Below, piece after piece: positions 56,150-64,000 of a DNA stretch of 64,000 nucleotides (position 1 is the stretch's first letter; every line of letters starts with the position of its first letter). Location: the NCBI GenBank assembly GCA_964410215.1, contig CAYPHA010000007.1, positions 33,642-97,641 on the forward strand, read 5' to 3'. The notes beneath the pieces were generated by a model that searched no databases, was not told where the DNA came from, and saw only the letters and a list, made by a program, of their open reading frames with translations. Source of the DNA: CAYPHA01 sp964410215 (GTDB taxonomy: Bacteria; Calditrichota; Calditrichia; Calditrichales; CAYPHA01). Made by a program: the position numbers and the translations under genes.

Positions 56150-59100
56150 ATGAATGCCAGGGGCATATTCTCCTTTCTGATAATTTGCATTTGGATTTTG
56201 GTTTTGGCAAGCTCAAATACCGTTGCACAGAAAGCCAGTGCAGAATTCATAAGCAGTTTACAACCGATGAAACTAGAGACCGGGGAGCAGGTCAGAGACG
56301 GTATTCAGAACCTGTATTACAAAGATCAACGGTTGTATGTAACGAATGTCTGGGCCGGATTGCAGGTGATCGATGTGACCAATATGAATGAACCGGTTGA
56401 GCTTGGGACCTTTCGTTCAGAAGCCCGCACGCATAATGTTTATGTACAGGATAATTACGCGTATCTCTCCAAAGAACTCGGCGGGGTAGCCGTTCTGGAC
56501 ATATCAAATCCGCAGCGCATTGTGCAGGTAAGTACAATTGAAACGCAGTCAGACGCATTCTGGGTCGTTGCCGATTTCCCTTATGTATTTGTAGCTGAGC
56601 AACAAAATGGTGTCAATGTCTACAGTATATCCGATTTGGCAAATCCAACATTCGTTACAAATTTTGAAACCCCCCAATGGGCATGGAATCTGTTTCTGGA
56701 GGACAATCTGCTCTATGTAGCAGATAAAGCTGCCGGAATGATTATACTGGATGTTTCCAATCCAAACAGTCTGCAACGGGTAGGGCAATATTCGAACATG
56801 AAATATACCAAGAGGATTTATGTCGAAAATGGACTTGCCTATATAGCAAATGGTCCCGATGGTCTTTCTATTTTAGATGTATCCAATCCCAAATTTCCCA
56901 AACTGGTAAGTAAGCTTACGGTTGACGGATTTGTCAATGATGCTCAGCGTTCAGGAAATTCATTGTTCATCGCAAATGAACTCCGGCGCAGGCTGGAAAT
57001 CATAGATGTCACGCGTATTAATGCCCCGGTTAAAGTAGCAGAATATGTGGCGGAAGGAAAAGTCTATTCAGCTTCAAAAACCGATGTCTACGTTTTTGTC
57101 GCGGCTGACAATCAAACAGTTATTTTGCGTCACAATAATCCGCCTGTGCTTGCAGAGATCGAAGATCAGGTCGTGGATGAAACACAAACACTCCATTTTA
57201 CAGCTCAGGGAAGTGATCCGGACGACGACCCGATTTTCTATCAGATTGAAAACCTGCCGGAAGGTGCGGTCTTTGACAGCCTGAACGGTGCATTTACCTG
57301 GACGCCCACGTATGAGCAGTCCGGAGTCTATCCCGGTATTCAGATTGATGTACTGGAACGAACCGCCGCACAATTGTCCGCCACACAAACTTTTGATATC
57401 ACCGTGAATCATGTAAACCGTAATCCGGTTCTTTCAGACGTGCCGGACAGCACCGTCCTTGAAAACCAGACGATCACGTTCACGATTCCGGAAGGCTCTG
57501 ACCCGGATGTGGAAGATAAGGGAAAACTGGTTTACCTGGCGGAAAACATGCCGGAGGGAGCACAGTTTAATCCGGATTTGCGGGTTTTTAGCTGGAAACC
57601 TACGTTTGAACAGTCCGGTGTTTATATGGTTGACTTTGTCGTGCAGGATCCACCCGGTGCGGTTATGCGCGATGGTGCCAGTATTACGGTCATCCATGTC
57701 GACCGGAAACCCGAAATTGCGCCCATTGCCGGACAAACGGTTAATGAAAATGAAGAGTTGACATTTACTATTGAAGGATCAGATCCTGATCGTGAAGATC
57801 AAAATCTTTTAAGCTATGAGGCCCAAAATTTACCGGACGGTGCACAGTTTGATCCCACGACTGCTTCGTTCACCTGGACACCCACTTATGATCAGTCCGG
57901 TGAATATCCTGATCCACTCTTTATTTTCACGGCGGGTAAACTCAGTGATTCCGTGACCGTGGGTATAACGGTGAACCATGTTAACCGCGCGCCGGCACTT
58001 GCCGCCATTTCCAATCAGACTATCGATGAAAACAAGACCCTGCAGTTCAGCATTTCGGGAAGTGATGCGGATGTGGAAGATAACGGAAAATTAGTCTATT
58101 CCGCAGAAAATGTACCAGCCGGAGCCGTTTTCAATCCCGATTCTCTGCTGTTTACCTGGACGCCGGATTTCGAACAATCCGGTTCCTATGAAAATATCGC
58201 TTTTACCGTTAGTGACCCGGATGGATTAACGGATACCAAAGAGCTGACCATCGATGTGGCTCATGTGAACCGTTCACCACAATTGGCCGCCCTTGAACCC
58301 CAAACCGTCGATGAGAATACACTGCTCACATTTGATCTCCAGGGAACGGATCCGGACCGGGAAGATGAAGGTAAACTCGTATTTTCCGCAAGCGGTTTGC
58401 CGGAAGGTGCTGTTCTGGAGGGGACGACCTTCTCCTGGACACCAACCTACGATCAGTCAGGTACCTATACGATTTCATTTACAGTAAGTGACGGCCGGCT
58501 CGAGGATGTCAGGGAAGCGGTGGTTACCGTGAACCATGTTAATCGTGATCCGGCTATTGCAGATATCGCTCCTCAGTCCGTTAATGAAAACGACGCAATC
58601 CGTTTTAATGTGGTCGGCTCTGATCCTGATACAGAGGATGATGGTACCTGGATTCTAAGTGCAGAATCCCTGCCGGAGGGTGCTGTCTTTACACCGGAAA
58701 CCGGACTATTTAACTGGACACCCGGATTCGATCAATCCGGTTCGCATACGGTCACGTTCATTAATACGGATCCGCAGGGATTAACAGCCAGTAAGGACGT
58801 TACCATCGAAGTGAACCATGTGAACCGTACACCAGTGCTACCGGATCAGCCATCCCAGGTAGTAGATGAAAATGCACCGTTAAGTTTTACAGTGATAGCT
58901 GCGGAGGATCCGGATGTGGAAGACGAGGGTCAACTCATTTACAGTGCCCGGAATCTCCCGGAAGGAGCCGTATTCGATCCGCAGACACGGGTTCTTGAAT
59001 GGACGCCAACCTATGAACAATCCGGTAGTTATACATGTGAAATTGATGTAAAGGATGGGGAATTTACCGTAACACAAACCATCGATATAACGGTCAACCA

Positions 59101-60805
59101 TGTAAACCGTCCGCCTTCATTGGAAACAGTTGAAGGGCAGACTGTCAATGAAAATGAACCATGGAGCCTTACCGTCAGCTATTCGGATCCCGATCAGGAA
59201 GACGCCGGCAAAGTCGTGCTCACTGCCGAAAATCTACCGGAAGGGGCGACTTTTAATCCACAGACCGGTGTATTAAGCTGGACACCAACCTATGAACAAT
59301 CAGGTAATTATCCGGGAATAAGCGTTGTCGCTGCAGATGAAGCCGGTTTGACCGATAGAATCAGTTTTGATATACAGGTGAATCATGTAAATCGCGCTCC
59401 ATCTCTGGAAGCCGTTGATCCGGTCACGGGATCGGAAAACACTCCGATCAGTATCACATTACAGGGAACCGATCCCGATCAGGAAGACAGCGGTAAGCTT
59501 GTGTATTCAGCAGATAATTTACCGGAGGGTGCGGTGCTGGATGCGCAATCAGGCCTGTTTACTTGGACACCGGGCTATTTGCAGGCCGGTACCTATAGCA
59601 TCGGCTTTAAAGTAACGGATACGGGAGGACTCTCTGCTGAGCAAACCGCAGAATTTTCGATTGCAGATGTGAATCGTACACCGGTGGTCAATGCTGTTGC
59701 TGCCCAGACGGTGGCGGAAAACAGCACGCTCACTTTTCAGGTTACCGCCAGTGATGAAGATACGGATAACACGCTTACTTATACTGCAGCGAATCTGCCT
59801 GAAGGTGCATCTTTTGATGCTGCGAGCCGGACGTTTACCTGGACACCAGGTTATGAACAAGCCGGCAGCTATACGGTGACATTTATGGTATCTGACGGAA
59901 AGGAAGAAGTCACGACGGATGTGCTGGTGACGGTTCAGAACGTAAACCGGGCACCCGTTTTTGATGAAACCGGCCCGAAGCAGGTTGATGAAAAAAGTGA
60001 GCTGAGTTTTACCATCACGGCAACCGATCCGGATGCCGGAACAACCCTCAGCTACACGGCCGGTGCGTTACCGGAAGGAGCTAGTTTTGATGCCGCAACC
60101 GGCCAGTTCAGCTGGACACCGGGTTATGAGCAGGCCGGTAGTTATTCGGTGCCCTTTACCGTGAGTGATGAAGAAGATGAAACAACAATGAGCGTCGAGG
60201 TTACCGTAAATAATGTAAACAGGGTACCCGTATTTGAACCTGTAGACAGCCAGATGGCGGATGAAAACCAGATTCTGACTTTTAATGTCACCGCTTCTGA
60301 TGAAGATGATGGGTCTGCATTGGACTATTCCGCACGGGACCTGCCGGATGGGGCTTCTTTCCAGGGTCAGACCTTCACGTGGACACCCGGATTTGATCAG
60401 GCCGGCAGTTATACGGTTACTTTTGTCGTTTCCGACGGGATGGATGAGGTCGAATTACAGGTACCTGTGACGGTGAATAATGTAAACCGCGGGCCAGAAA
60501 TTTCCGCGCCTTCTTCATCTGATGTGCGTGCGGGAGAAGAAATCAGCCTGTCTTTCTCAGCCTCTGATCCCGATAACGATAAACTTGAATTCAGCAGTCC
60601 TGATTTACCTTCGGGGGCACAGCTGGATCCGCAGAGTGGTGTTCTGAGATGGACACCGTCCGATGATCAGGTTGGTAAAGCGACTGTTACGGTGCGCGTC
60701 AGTGACGGAAATGATCAGGCTGAAGCCAAAACGGAAATTAATATACGTATGCCGCAACCTGTTAATACGGAGGCCCCACCGGATACCACCGGCGGGATTG
60801 ATTAG
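56150..60805 (+). CDS. Large secreted protein with LVIVD repeats and 13 cadherin/Ig-like repeats
   Basis: 1551 residues with a signal peptide (about 1-26). Residues 35-330 are LVIVD-type propeller repeats (VIDVTNMNEPVELGTF, VLDISNPQRIVQV, ILDVSNPNSLQRVG). Then 13 repeats of about 93 residues follow, each with a VNRxP linker, a DENxxL segment, LPEGAxF and WTPxYEQSG; they match the He_PIG/cadherin-like class. Repeats 1-8 have YEQSG or DQSG and mostly a longer DPDxED loop; repeats 9-12 have QAG. The end is MPQPVNTEAPPDTTGGID without a Por-type sorting domain. Probable surface adhesin or matrix protein. Confidence 0.88.
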   Translation: MNARGIFSFLIICIWILVLASSNTVAQKASAEFISSLQPMKLETGEQVRDGIQNLYYKDQRLYVTNVWAGLQVIDVTNMNEPVELGTFRSEARTHNVYVQDNYAYLSKELGGVAVLDISNPQRIVQVSTIETQSDAFWVVADFPYVFVAEQQNGVNVYSISDLANPTFVTNFETPQWAWNLFLEDNLLYVADKAAGMIILDVSNPNSLQRVGQYSNMKYTKRIYVENGLAYIANGPDGLSILDVSNPKFPKLVSKLTVDGFVNDAQRSGNSLFIANELRRRLEIIDVTRINAPVKVAEYVAEGKVYSASKTDVYVFVAADNQTVILRHNNPPVLAEIEDQVVDETQTLHFTAQGSDPDDDPIFYQIENLPEGAVFDSLNGAFTWTPTYEQSGVYPGIQIDVLERTAAQLSATQTFDITVNHVNRNPVLSDVPDSTVLENQTITFTIPEGSDPDVEDKGKLVYLAENMPEGAQFNPDLRVFSWKPTFEQSGVYMVDFVVQDPPGAVMRDGASITVIHVDRKPEIAPIAGQTVNENEELTFTIEGSDPDREDQNLLSYEAQNLPDGAQFDPTTASFTWTPTYDQSGEYPDPLFIFTAGKLSDSVTVGITVNHVNRAPALAAISNQTIDENKTLQFSISGSDADVEDNGKLVYSAENVPAGAVFNPDSLLFTWTPDFEQSGSYENIAFTVSDPDGLTDTKELTIDVAHVNRSPQLAALEPQTVDENTLLTFDLQGTDPDREDEGKLVFSASGLPEGAVLEGTTFSWTPTYDQSGTYTISFTVSDGRLEDVREAVVTVNHVNRDPAIADIAPQSVNENDAIRFNVVGSDPDTEDDGTWILSAESLPEGAVFTPETGLFNWTPGFDQSGSHTVTFINTDPQGLTASKDVTIEVNHVNRTPVLPDQPSQVVDENAPLSFTVIAAEDPDVEDEGQLIYSARNLPEGAVFDPQTRVLEWTPTYEQSGSYTCEIDVKDGEFTVTQTIDITVNHVNRPPSLETVEGQTVNENEPWSLTVSYSDPDQEDAGKVVLTAENLPEGATFNPQTGVLSWTPTYEQSGNYPGISVVAADEAGLTDRISFDIQVNHVNRAPSLEAVDPVTGSENTPISITLQGTDPDQEDSGKLVYSADNLPEGAVLDAQSGLFTWTPGYLQAGTYSIGFKVTDTGGLSAEQTAEFSIADVNRTPVVNAVAAQTVAENSTLTFQVTASDEDTDNTLTYTAANLPEGASFDAASRTFTWTPGYEQAGSYTVTFMVSDGKEEVTTDVLVTVQNVNRAPVFDETGPKQVDEKSELSFTITATDPDAGTTLSYTAGALPEGASFDAATGQFSWTPGYEQAGSYSVPFTVSDEEDETTMSVEVTVNNVNRVPVFEPVDSQMADENQILTFNVTASDEDDGSALDYSARDLPDGASFQGQTFTWTPGFDQAGSYTVTFVVSDGMDEVELQVPVTVNNVNRGPEISAPSSSDVRAGEEISLSFSASDPDNDKLEFSSPDLPSGAQLDPQSGVLRWTPSDDQVGKATVTVRVSDGNDQAEAKTEINIRMPQPVNTEAPPDTTGGID

Positions 60806-60861
60806 ACACCTTCATTTCATGTATGTATCCGGCAATTTAAAGCCGGATCACAGCTTTATGG

Positions 60862-60892
60862 AAAACCCGGTGCTTGTGTCACCGGGTTTTTT
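60862..60892 (+). terminator. Intrinsic terminator after the repeat protein
   Basis: AAAACCCGGTG (60862-60872) and CACCGGGTTTT (60880-60890) form a perfect 11-bp stem with a 7-nt loop and a T tract. It lies 57 bp after the stop. Confidence 0.88.
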
Positions 60893-60938
60893 CACTCTGT
60901 TTTCACCCTGTTTTCGAACTGCTCGTTGTTACGCTTCA

Positions 60939-60966
60939 TTGCTTAATGTCCTTATTTTTTTATATT
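60939..60966 (+). promoter_or_regulatory. Putative promoter of the SDR gene
   Basis: TTGCTT (60939-60944), 16 bp, TATATT (60961-60966), 50 bp upstream of the SDR start and just after the preceding terminator. Confidence 0.5.
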
Positions 60967-61015
60967 AAACCGGACAGATAACCAGATATTCATTCATCAA
61001 ACAAAAGGAATCACT

Positions 61016-61732
61016 ATGGATATTAACAATAAAGTTGCCGTAGTCACTGGTGGAAGTACAGGAATTGGCCGTGAAATTGCCCGTTCCCTGGCCCGGGCTG
61101 GTGCCCATGTGGCAATTTCGGCACGTACGGCAGAACTGCTGGAAGAAACACAGGACTTCATTAAAGCTGAAGGCGGGACCTGCCATACGTACACGGGAGA
61201 TATGTCGGATGAGACCCATATTAAATCCTTCGTTCAGGAGATAGTCGAAAAATTCGGTCACATCGATATCCTGGTCAATAATGCCGGGTTAGGTATATTT
61301 AAAACGGTGGCTGAGCTGACGACAGACGACTGGGATACCATGTTCAATCTTAATGTGAGGGGACTTTTTCTGATAACACGCGAACTGCTGTCGCATCTGC
61401 GTGAACGTGATGAATCCGTGGTCGTCAATGTGGCGTCGCTGGCAGGTAAAAATGCATTTGCGAACGGCGGTGGTTATGCGGCGACAAAACATGCTGTAAT
61501 CGGTTTCAGCCGCTGTATGATGCTCGAGGAAAGAAAAAACAATGTCCGGGTTCTGGTCATCTGCCCCGGTTCGGTTGCTACGCCTTTTTTTGACGGGCAT
61601 CATGATGTGTTTGACCCCAAACGGGATCGGATCCTCAAGCCGGAAGATGTCGCAGAAAGTATCCTTCACATGATAAAAATGCCCCAGCGAGCAATGGTGA
61701 GCGAGATTGATATTCGTCCGACAAATCCTTAA
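61016..61732 (+). CDS. Short-chain dehydrogenase/reductase
   Basis: 238 residues of the classical SDR fold. The NAD(P) motif TGGSTGIG is at 11-18, NNAG at about 90, the catalytic Ser in NVASLAG, and Tyr154/Lys158 in YAATK. Arg38 in ISARTAELL suggests NADP preference. It reduces or oxidises a small carbonyl or hydroxyl substrate that cannot be named. It closely resembles the 3-oxoacyl-ACP reductase-like SDRs, but no fatty-acid genes are nearby. rocD follows after 63 bp. Confidence 0.9.
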   Translation: MDINNKVAVVTGGSTGIGREIARSLARAGAHVAISARTAELLEETQDFIKAEGGTCHTYTGDMSDETHIKSFVQEIVEKFGHIDILVNNAGLGIFKTVAELTTDDWDTMFNLNVRGLFLITRELLSHLRERDESVVVNVASLAGKNAFANGGGYAATKHAVIGFSRCMMLEERKNNVRVLVICPGSVATPFFDGHHDVFDPKRDRILKPEDVAESILHMIKMPQRAMVSEIDIRPTNP

Positions 61733-61737
61733 ATTAC

Positions 61738-61766
61738 TTGGATGAAATGTGTCCGGAAAATACATA
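61738..61766 (+). promoter_or_regulatory. Possible promoter of rocD
   Basis: TTGGAT (61738-61743), 17 bp, TACATA (61761-61766) in the 63-bp SDR-rocD gap. The -10 match is weak; transcription from the SDR promoter is an equally good alternative. Confidence 0.3.
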
Positions 61767-61795
61767 TTATTAACAGGTAGAAAGGAGGTGAGACA

Positions 61796-63019
61796 GTGAA
61801 TACTCATGATTATATCGCATTGGAAGACCGCTACGGAGCGAGAAATTATCACCCTCTTGATATTGTCATTTCGAGTGCCAGCGGTGTATGGGTTGAGGAT
61901 GTGGAAGGAAAGAAATATCTCGACTTTCTGAGTGCCTATTCCGCGGTCAATCAGGGACATTGTCACCCGCGCATTCTGAATGCCATGACGGAACAGGCAA
62001 AACGGATTACGCTGACTTCACGCGCATTCAGGAATGACCAGCTTGGTAAGTTGTATAAAAAGTTATGTGAGCTGTGCGATCAGGAAATGGCATTGCCGAT
62101 GAATACCGGAGCGGAGGCCGTCGAAACCGCTATAAAAGCCGCGCGCAAATGGGGATATAAAGTGAAAGGTGTTCCGGAAGACAAAGCTGAAATCATCGTC
62201 TGCTCGGACAATTTCCATGGCAGAACAACAACGATTGTCGGGTTTTCTACTGACCATCAGTATAAGGACGGCTTTGGTCCGTTTACTCCGGGATTTGTCT
62301 TAATTCCCTACGGAGATGCAGCGGCTCTTAAGAATGCGATTACACCGGATACTGTAGCCTTCCTGTTCGAGCCGATCCAGGGAGAAGCCGGTATCATTAT
62401 TCCTCCTGAGGGATTCCTGAAAGAAGCCAGGCAGGTTTGTTCGGAAAATAATGTTTTATATATTGTAGATGAAATACAATCGGGTCTGGGACGTTCCGGA
62501 AAGCTATTCGCCTACCAGTATGAGGATATGGCTTCGCCCGATCTTATCATTATTGGTAAAGCACTTTCCGGAGGATTTTATCCGGTATCCGCCGTCGTTG
62601 GTAAAAAAGAGGTGCTTGGTGTTTTCAATCCGGGTGACCACGGGAGTACATTTGGCGGCAATCCGCTGGCATGCGCCATTGCCAATGAGGCACTGAATGT
62701 GCTTGTTGATGAAAGGCTGGCCGAACGTTCTGAAACACTGGGACGGTATCTTATCGATAAGCTGCAACATATAAAAAGCGATTTTATTAAAGAAATTCGC
62801 GGTCGTGGTTTGTGGATTGGTATAGAGCTGAAAAAAGAAGCCGGTGGTGCCAGGAAATTCTGTGAAGCGTTGAAAGAGGATGGCCTGCTCTGCAAGGAAA
62901 CCCATGAAAATGTGATACGCCTTGCCCCACCATTGGTTATCGGGCAGGATGAAATTGATCTGGCCGTTGAAAAAATTGAGAAAGCGTTGTCGACGGTAAA
63001 TATTTCGATCCCGGTTTAA
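61796..63019 (+). CDS. rocD: Ornithine aminotransferase (ornithine-oxo-acid transaminase)
   Basis: 407 residues from GTG 61796 after AAAGGAGGTG (61781-61790), the strongest ribosome-binding site seen here. It starts with DYIALEDRYGARNYHPLDIVI and has the PLP-binding Lys255 in IIIGKALSGGFYPVSAV, plus DEIQSGLGRSGK and HGSTFGGNPLACA. It moves the delta-amino group of ornithine to 2-oxoglutarate, giving glutamate semialdehyde (arginine and proline metabolism). The class-III fold also covers acetylornithine and other aminotransferases, but the N-terminus fits RocD best. Confidence 0.94.
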   Translation: MNTHDYIALEDRYGARNYHPLDIVISSASGVWVEDVEGKKYLDFLSAYSAVNQGHCHPRILNAMTEQAKRITLTSRAFRNDQLGKLYKKLCELCDQEMALPMNTGAEAVETAIKAARKWGYKVKGVPEDKAEIIVCSDNFHGRTTTIVGFSTDHQYKDGFGPFTPGFVLIPYGDAAALKNAITPDTVAFLFEPIQGEAGIIIPPEGFLKEARQVCSENNVLYIVDEIQSGLGRSGKLFAYQYEDMASPDLIIIGKALSGGFYPVSAVVGKKEVLGVFNPGDHGSTFGGNPLACAIANEALNVLVDERLAERSETLGRYLIDKLQHIKSDFIKEIRGRGLWIGIELKKEAGGARKFCEALKEDGLLCKETHENVIRLAPPLVIGQDEIDLAVEKIEKALSTVNISIPV

Positions 63020-63037
63020 AGACCGGGATCTTTCTTT
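63007..63037 (+). terminator. Intrinsic terminator overlapping the rocD stop
   Basis: GATCCCGGT (63007-63015) and ACCGGGATC (63022-63030) form a perfect 9-bp stem, followed by TTTCTTT. The left arm lies in the last rocD codons. It separates rocD from the convergent transporter. Confidence 0.8.
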
Positions 63038-63038
63038 G

Positions 63039-64000
63039 TTATCGCAGTACTTTTAAATCCGTTTCACCTTCGCTTCTTGCAATAATAACTGTTCCGCAGC
63101 TGTCACTCCAGACGTTTGTAGCCGTCCGCATCATATCCAGGGGCCTGTCGACGGCCAGTACAAGACCTAAACCTTCCAGAGGCAGGCCGACGGTATTAAG
63201 GATAATAGCAATCATCACAAATCCTGCCATTGGAATTCCTGCAGCACCGATGCTGGCCAGAAGGGCTGTCAACACCACCGCAAACTGCTGTACTATACTG
63301 AGTTCAAATCCATAAACCTGTGCGATAAACATGGCGGCGACGCATTCGTACAAAGCCGTACCATCCATGTTAATGGTGGCTCCGAGTGGCAGTACAAAAC
63401 TACTTACCTTGTTGGAAGCACCGGCATTGTTTTCCACTGATTCAATGGTAAGCGGTAATGTCGCAGAAGAGGATTGTGTCGAGAATGCGGTAAGCAGTGC
63501 CGCAGACATGGCCCGGAAATGAGCCAGTGGATTAATGCGGCCGACAAAGAACAGTAACAAGGGTAAGGTTACAAAGAAATGCAGGGCCAGGGCGGCTACG
63601 ACGGTAAACATATAACCGGCAAGAGGAACAAAAACATCCACACCTGTCTTTGCAACTTGCTGAGCCACCAGCGCAAAAACACCGACCGGGGCAAACATAA
63701 TGATAATATGGGTAAGCTTCATCATTACCTCAAAAATGCCCTGGAATAAATCTGTCAGCTGATCCTTGTAGGGCTGTGACACCTGCGTAATGAAGAAGCC
63801 AAAAATGATAGAAAAAAAGATGGTGGGCAGCATATCACCATTGGCCATGGCAGAAAGGGGATTCGTGGGGATGATTCCCAGCAAGGTTTCGCCAAGCCTG
63901 TTAACATTTTCTTCTAATCCTTCCGGTACGGCTTCGAAACCCAGCTCTGCGCCAACCCCGGGCTGGAAAATATTCACCAGCATCAGCCCGCCAAGAATGG
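63039..64000 (-). CDS. Dicarboxylate/amino-acid:cation symporter, C-terminal part (truncated by window end)
   Basis: About 320 residues remain; the frame is open to the window edge, so the N-terminus is missing. The DAACS (SLC1/GltP-like) signatures are clear: the serine-rich hairpin STQSSSATLP, PLGATINMDGTALYE in helix 7, and the substrate-site DRPLDMMRTATNV in helix 8. It imports glutamate, aspartate or C4-dicarboxylates with protons or sodium across the inner membrane. Convergent with rocD, which makes glutamate semialdehyde, so a link to amino-acid use is possible. Confidence 0.95.
   Translation of the reverse strand, partial: ILGGLMLVNIFQPGVGAELGFEAVPEGLEENVNRLGETLLGIIPTNPLSAMANGDMLPTIFFSIIFGFFITQVSQPYKDQLTDLFQGIFEVMMKLTHIIIMFAPVGVFALVAQQVAKTGVDVFVPLAGYMFTVVAALALHFFVTLPLLLFFVGRINPLAHFRAMSAALLTAFSTQSSSATLPLTIESVENNAGASNKVSSFVLPLGATINMDGTALYECVAAMFIAQVYGFELSIVQQFAVVLTALLASIGAAGIPMAGFVMIAIILNTVGLPLEGLGLVLAVDRPLDMMRTATNVWSDSCGTVIIARSEGETDLKVLR

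Noticed and set aside
57130..60805. Tandem repeats as a CRISPR array or DNA satellite
   Set aside because: The periodicity is about 280 bp, in frame, and only similar at protein level, so they are domain repeats of one gene.
60663..60968. 101-codon frame running past the end of the repeat protein
   Set aside because: Overlaps the repeat gene and reads through the strong terminator at 60862-60892.

Overview
The window is a conserved bacterial chromosomal segment with moderate GC content and no insertion sequence, phage or CRISPR signal. Its dominant feature is an almost uninterrupted 32 kb translation and transcription super-cluster, about positions 7866-39570. It runs tRNA-Thr/Gly/Thr, tuf, rpmG, tRNA-Trp, secE, nusG, rplKAJL, rpoBC, then str (rpsL, rpsG, fusA, a second tuf), S10, spc and alpha operons ending at rplQ and a strong terminator. 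Secreted proteins built from LVIVD and cadherin/Ig-like repeats with NHVNR linkers, a beta-helix/TonB fusion, and the fused rif-str-S10-spc-alpha layout fit a Gram-negative of the FCB group or a neighbouring candidate phylum (Marinimicrobia, KSB1 or Calditrichota-like). That placement is inference; there is no rRNA gene here to confirm it.

Left part (1-7865): the end of a DUF4846-like protein, then the proteostasis block tig-clpP-clpX-lon. The ClpP triad has Asn where Asp is usual. Convergent rpsT (S20) and a DUF4143-type AAA ATPase follow; the ATPase promoter is overlapped by a perfect 11-bp inverted repeat.

Right part (39700-64000): a GH-like secreted protein overlapping a solitary urocanate hydratase gene; a five-gene chemosensory cluster (ParA-type ATPase, linker-rich response regulator, CheW, transmembrane MCP with about 40 heptads, and an 1823-residue CheA-like kinase with several Hpt-like domains and a receiver) with no cheR, cheB or separate cheY; a beta-helix/TonB-C protein; a glycosyltransferase; an AgmX/TonB-like periplasmic protein; a 1551-residue repeat protein; an SDR oxidoreductase; ornithine aminotransferase; and a truncated dicarboxylate/amino-acid symporter.

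Recurrent observations: many highly expressed genes start with TTG (rpoB, rpoC, rpsL, rpsC, rpsN, infA, rpsM, rpsK, probably nusG); the best promoters share a -10 element TAAATT or TATATT 16-17 bp after a TTGnnn box; the two tuf genes are identical at nucleotide level from start codon into the stop codon. I see no clear wholly new system. The chemosensory cluster with its neighbouring envelope genes is the most promising place to look.
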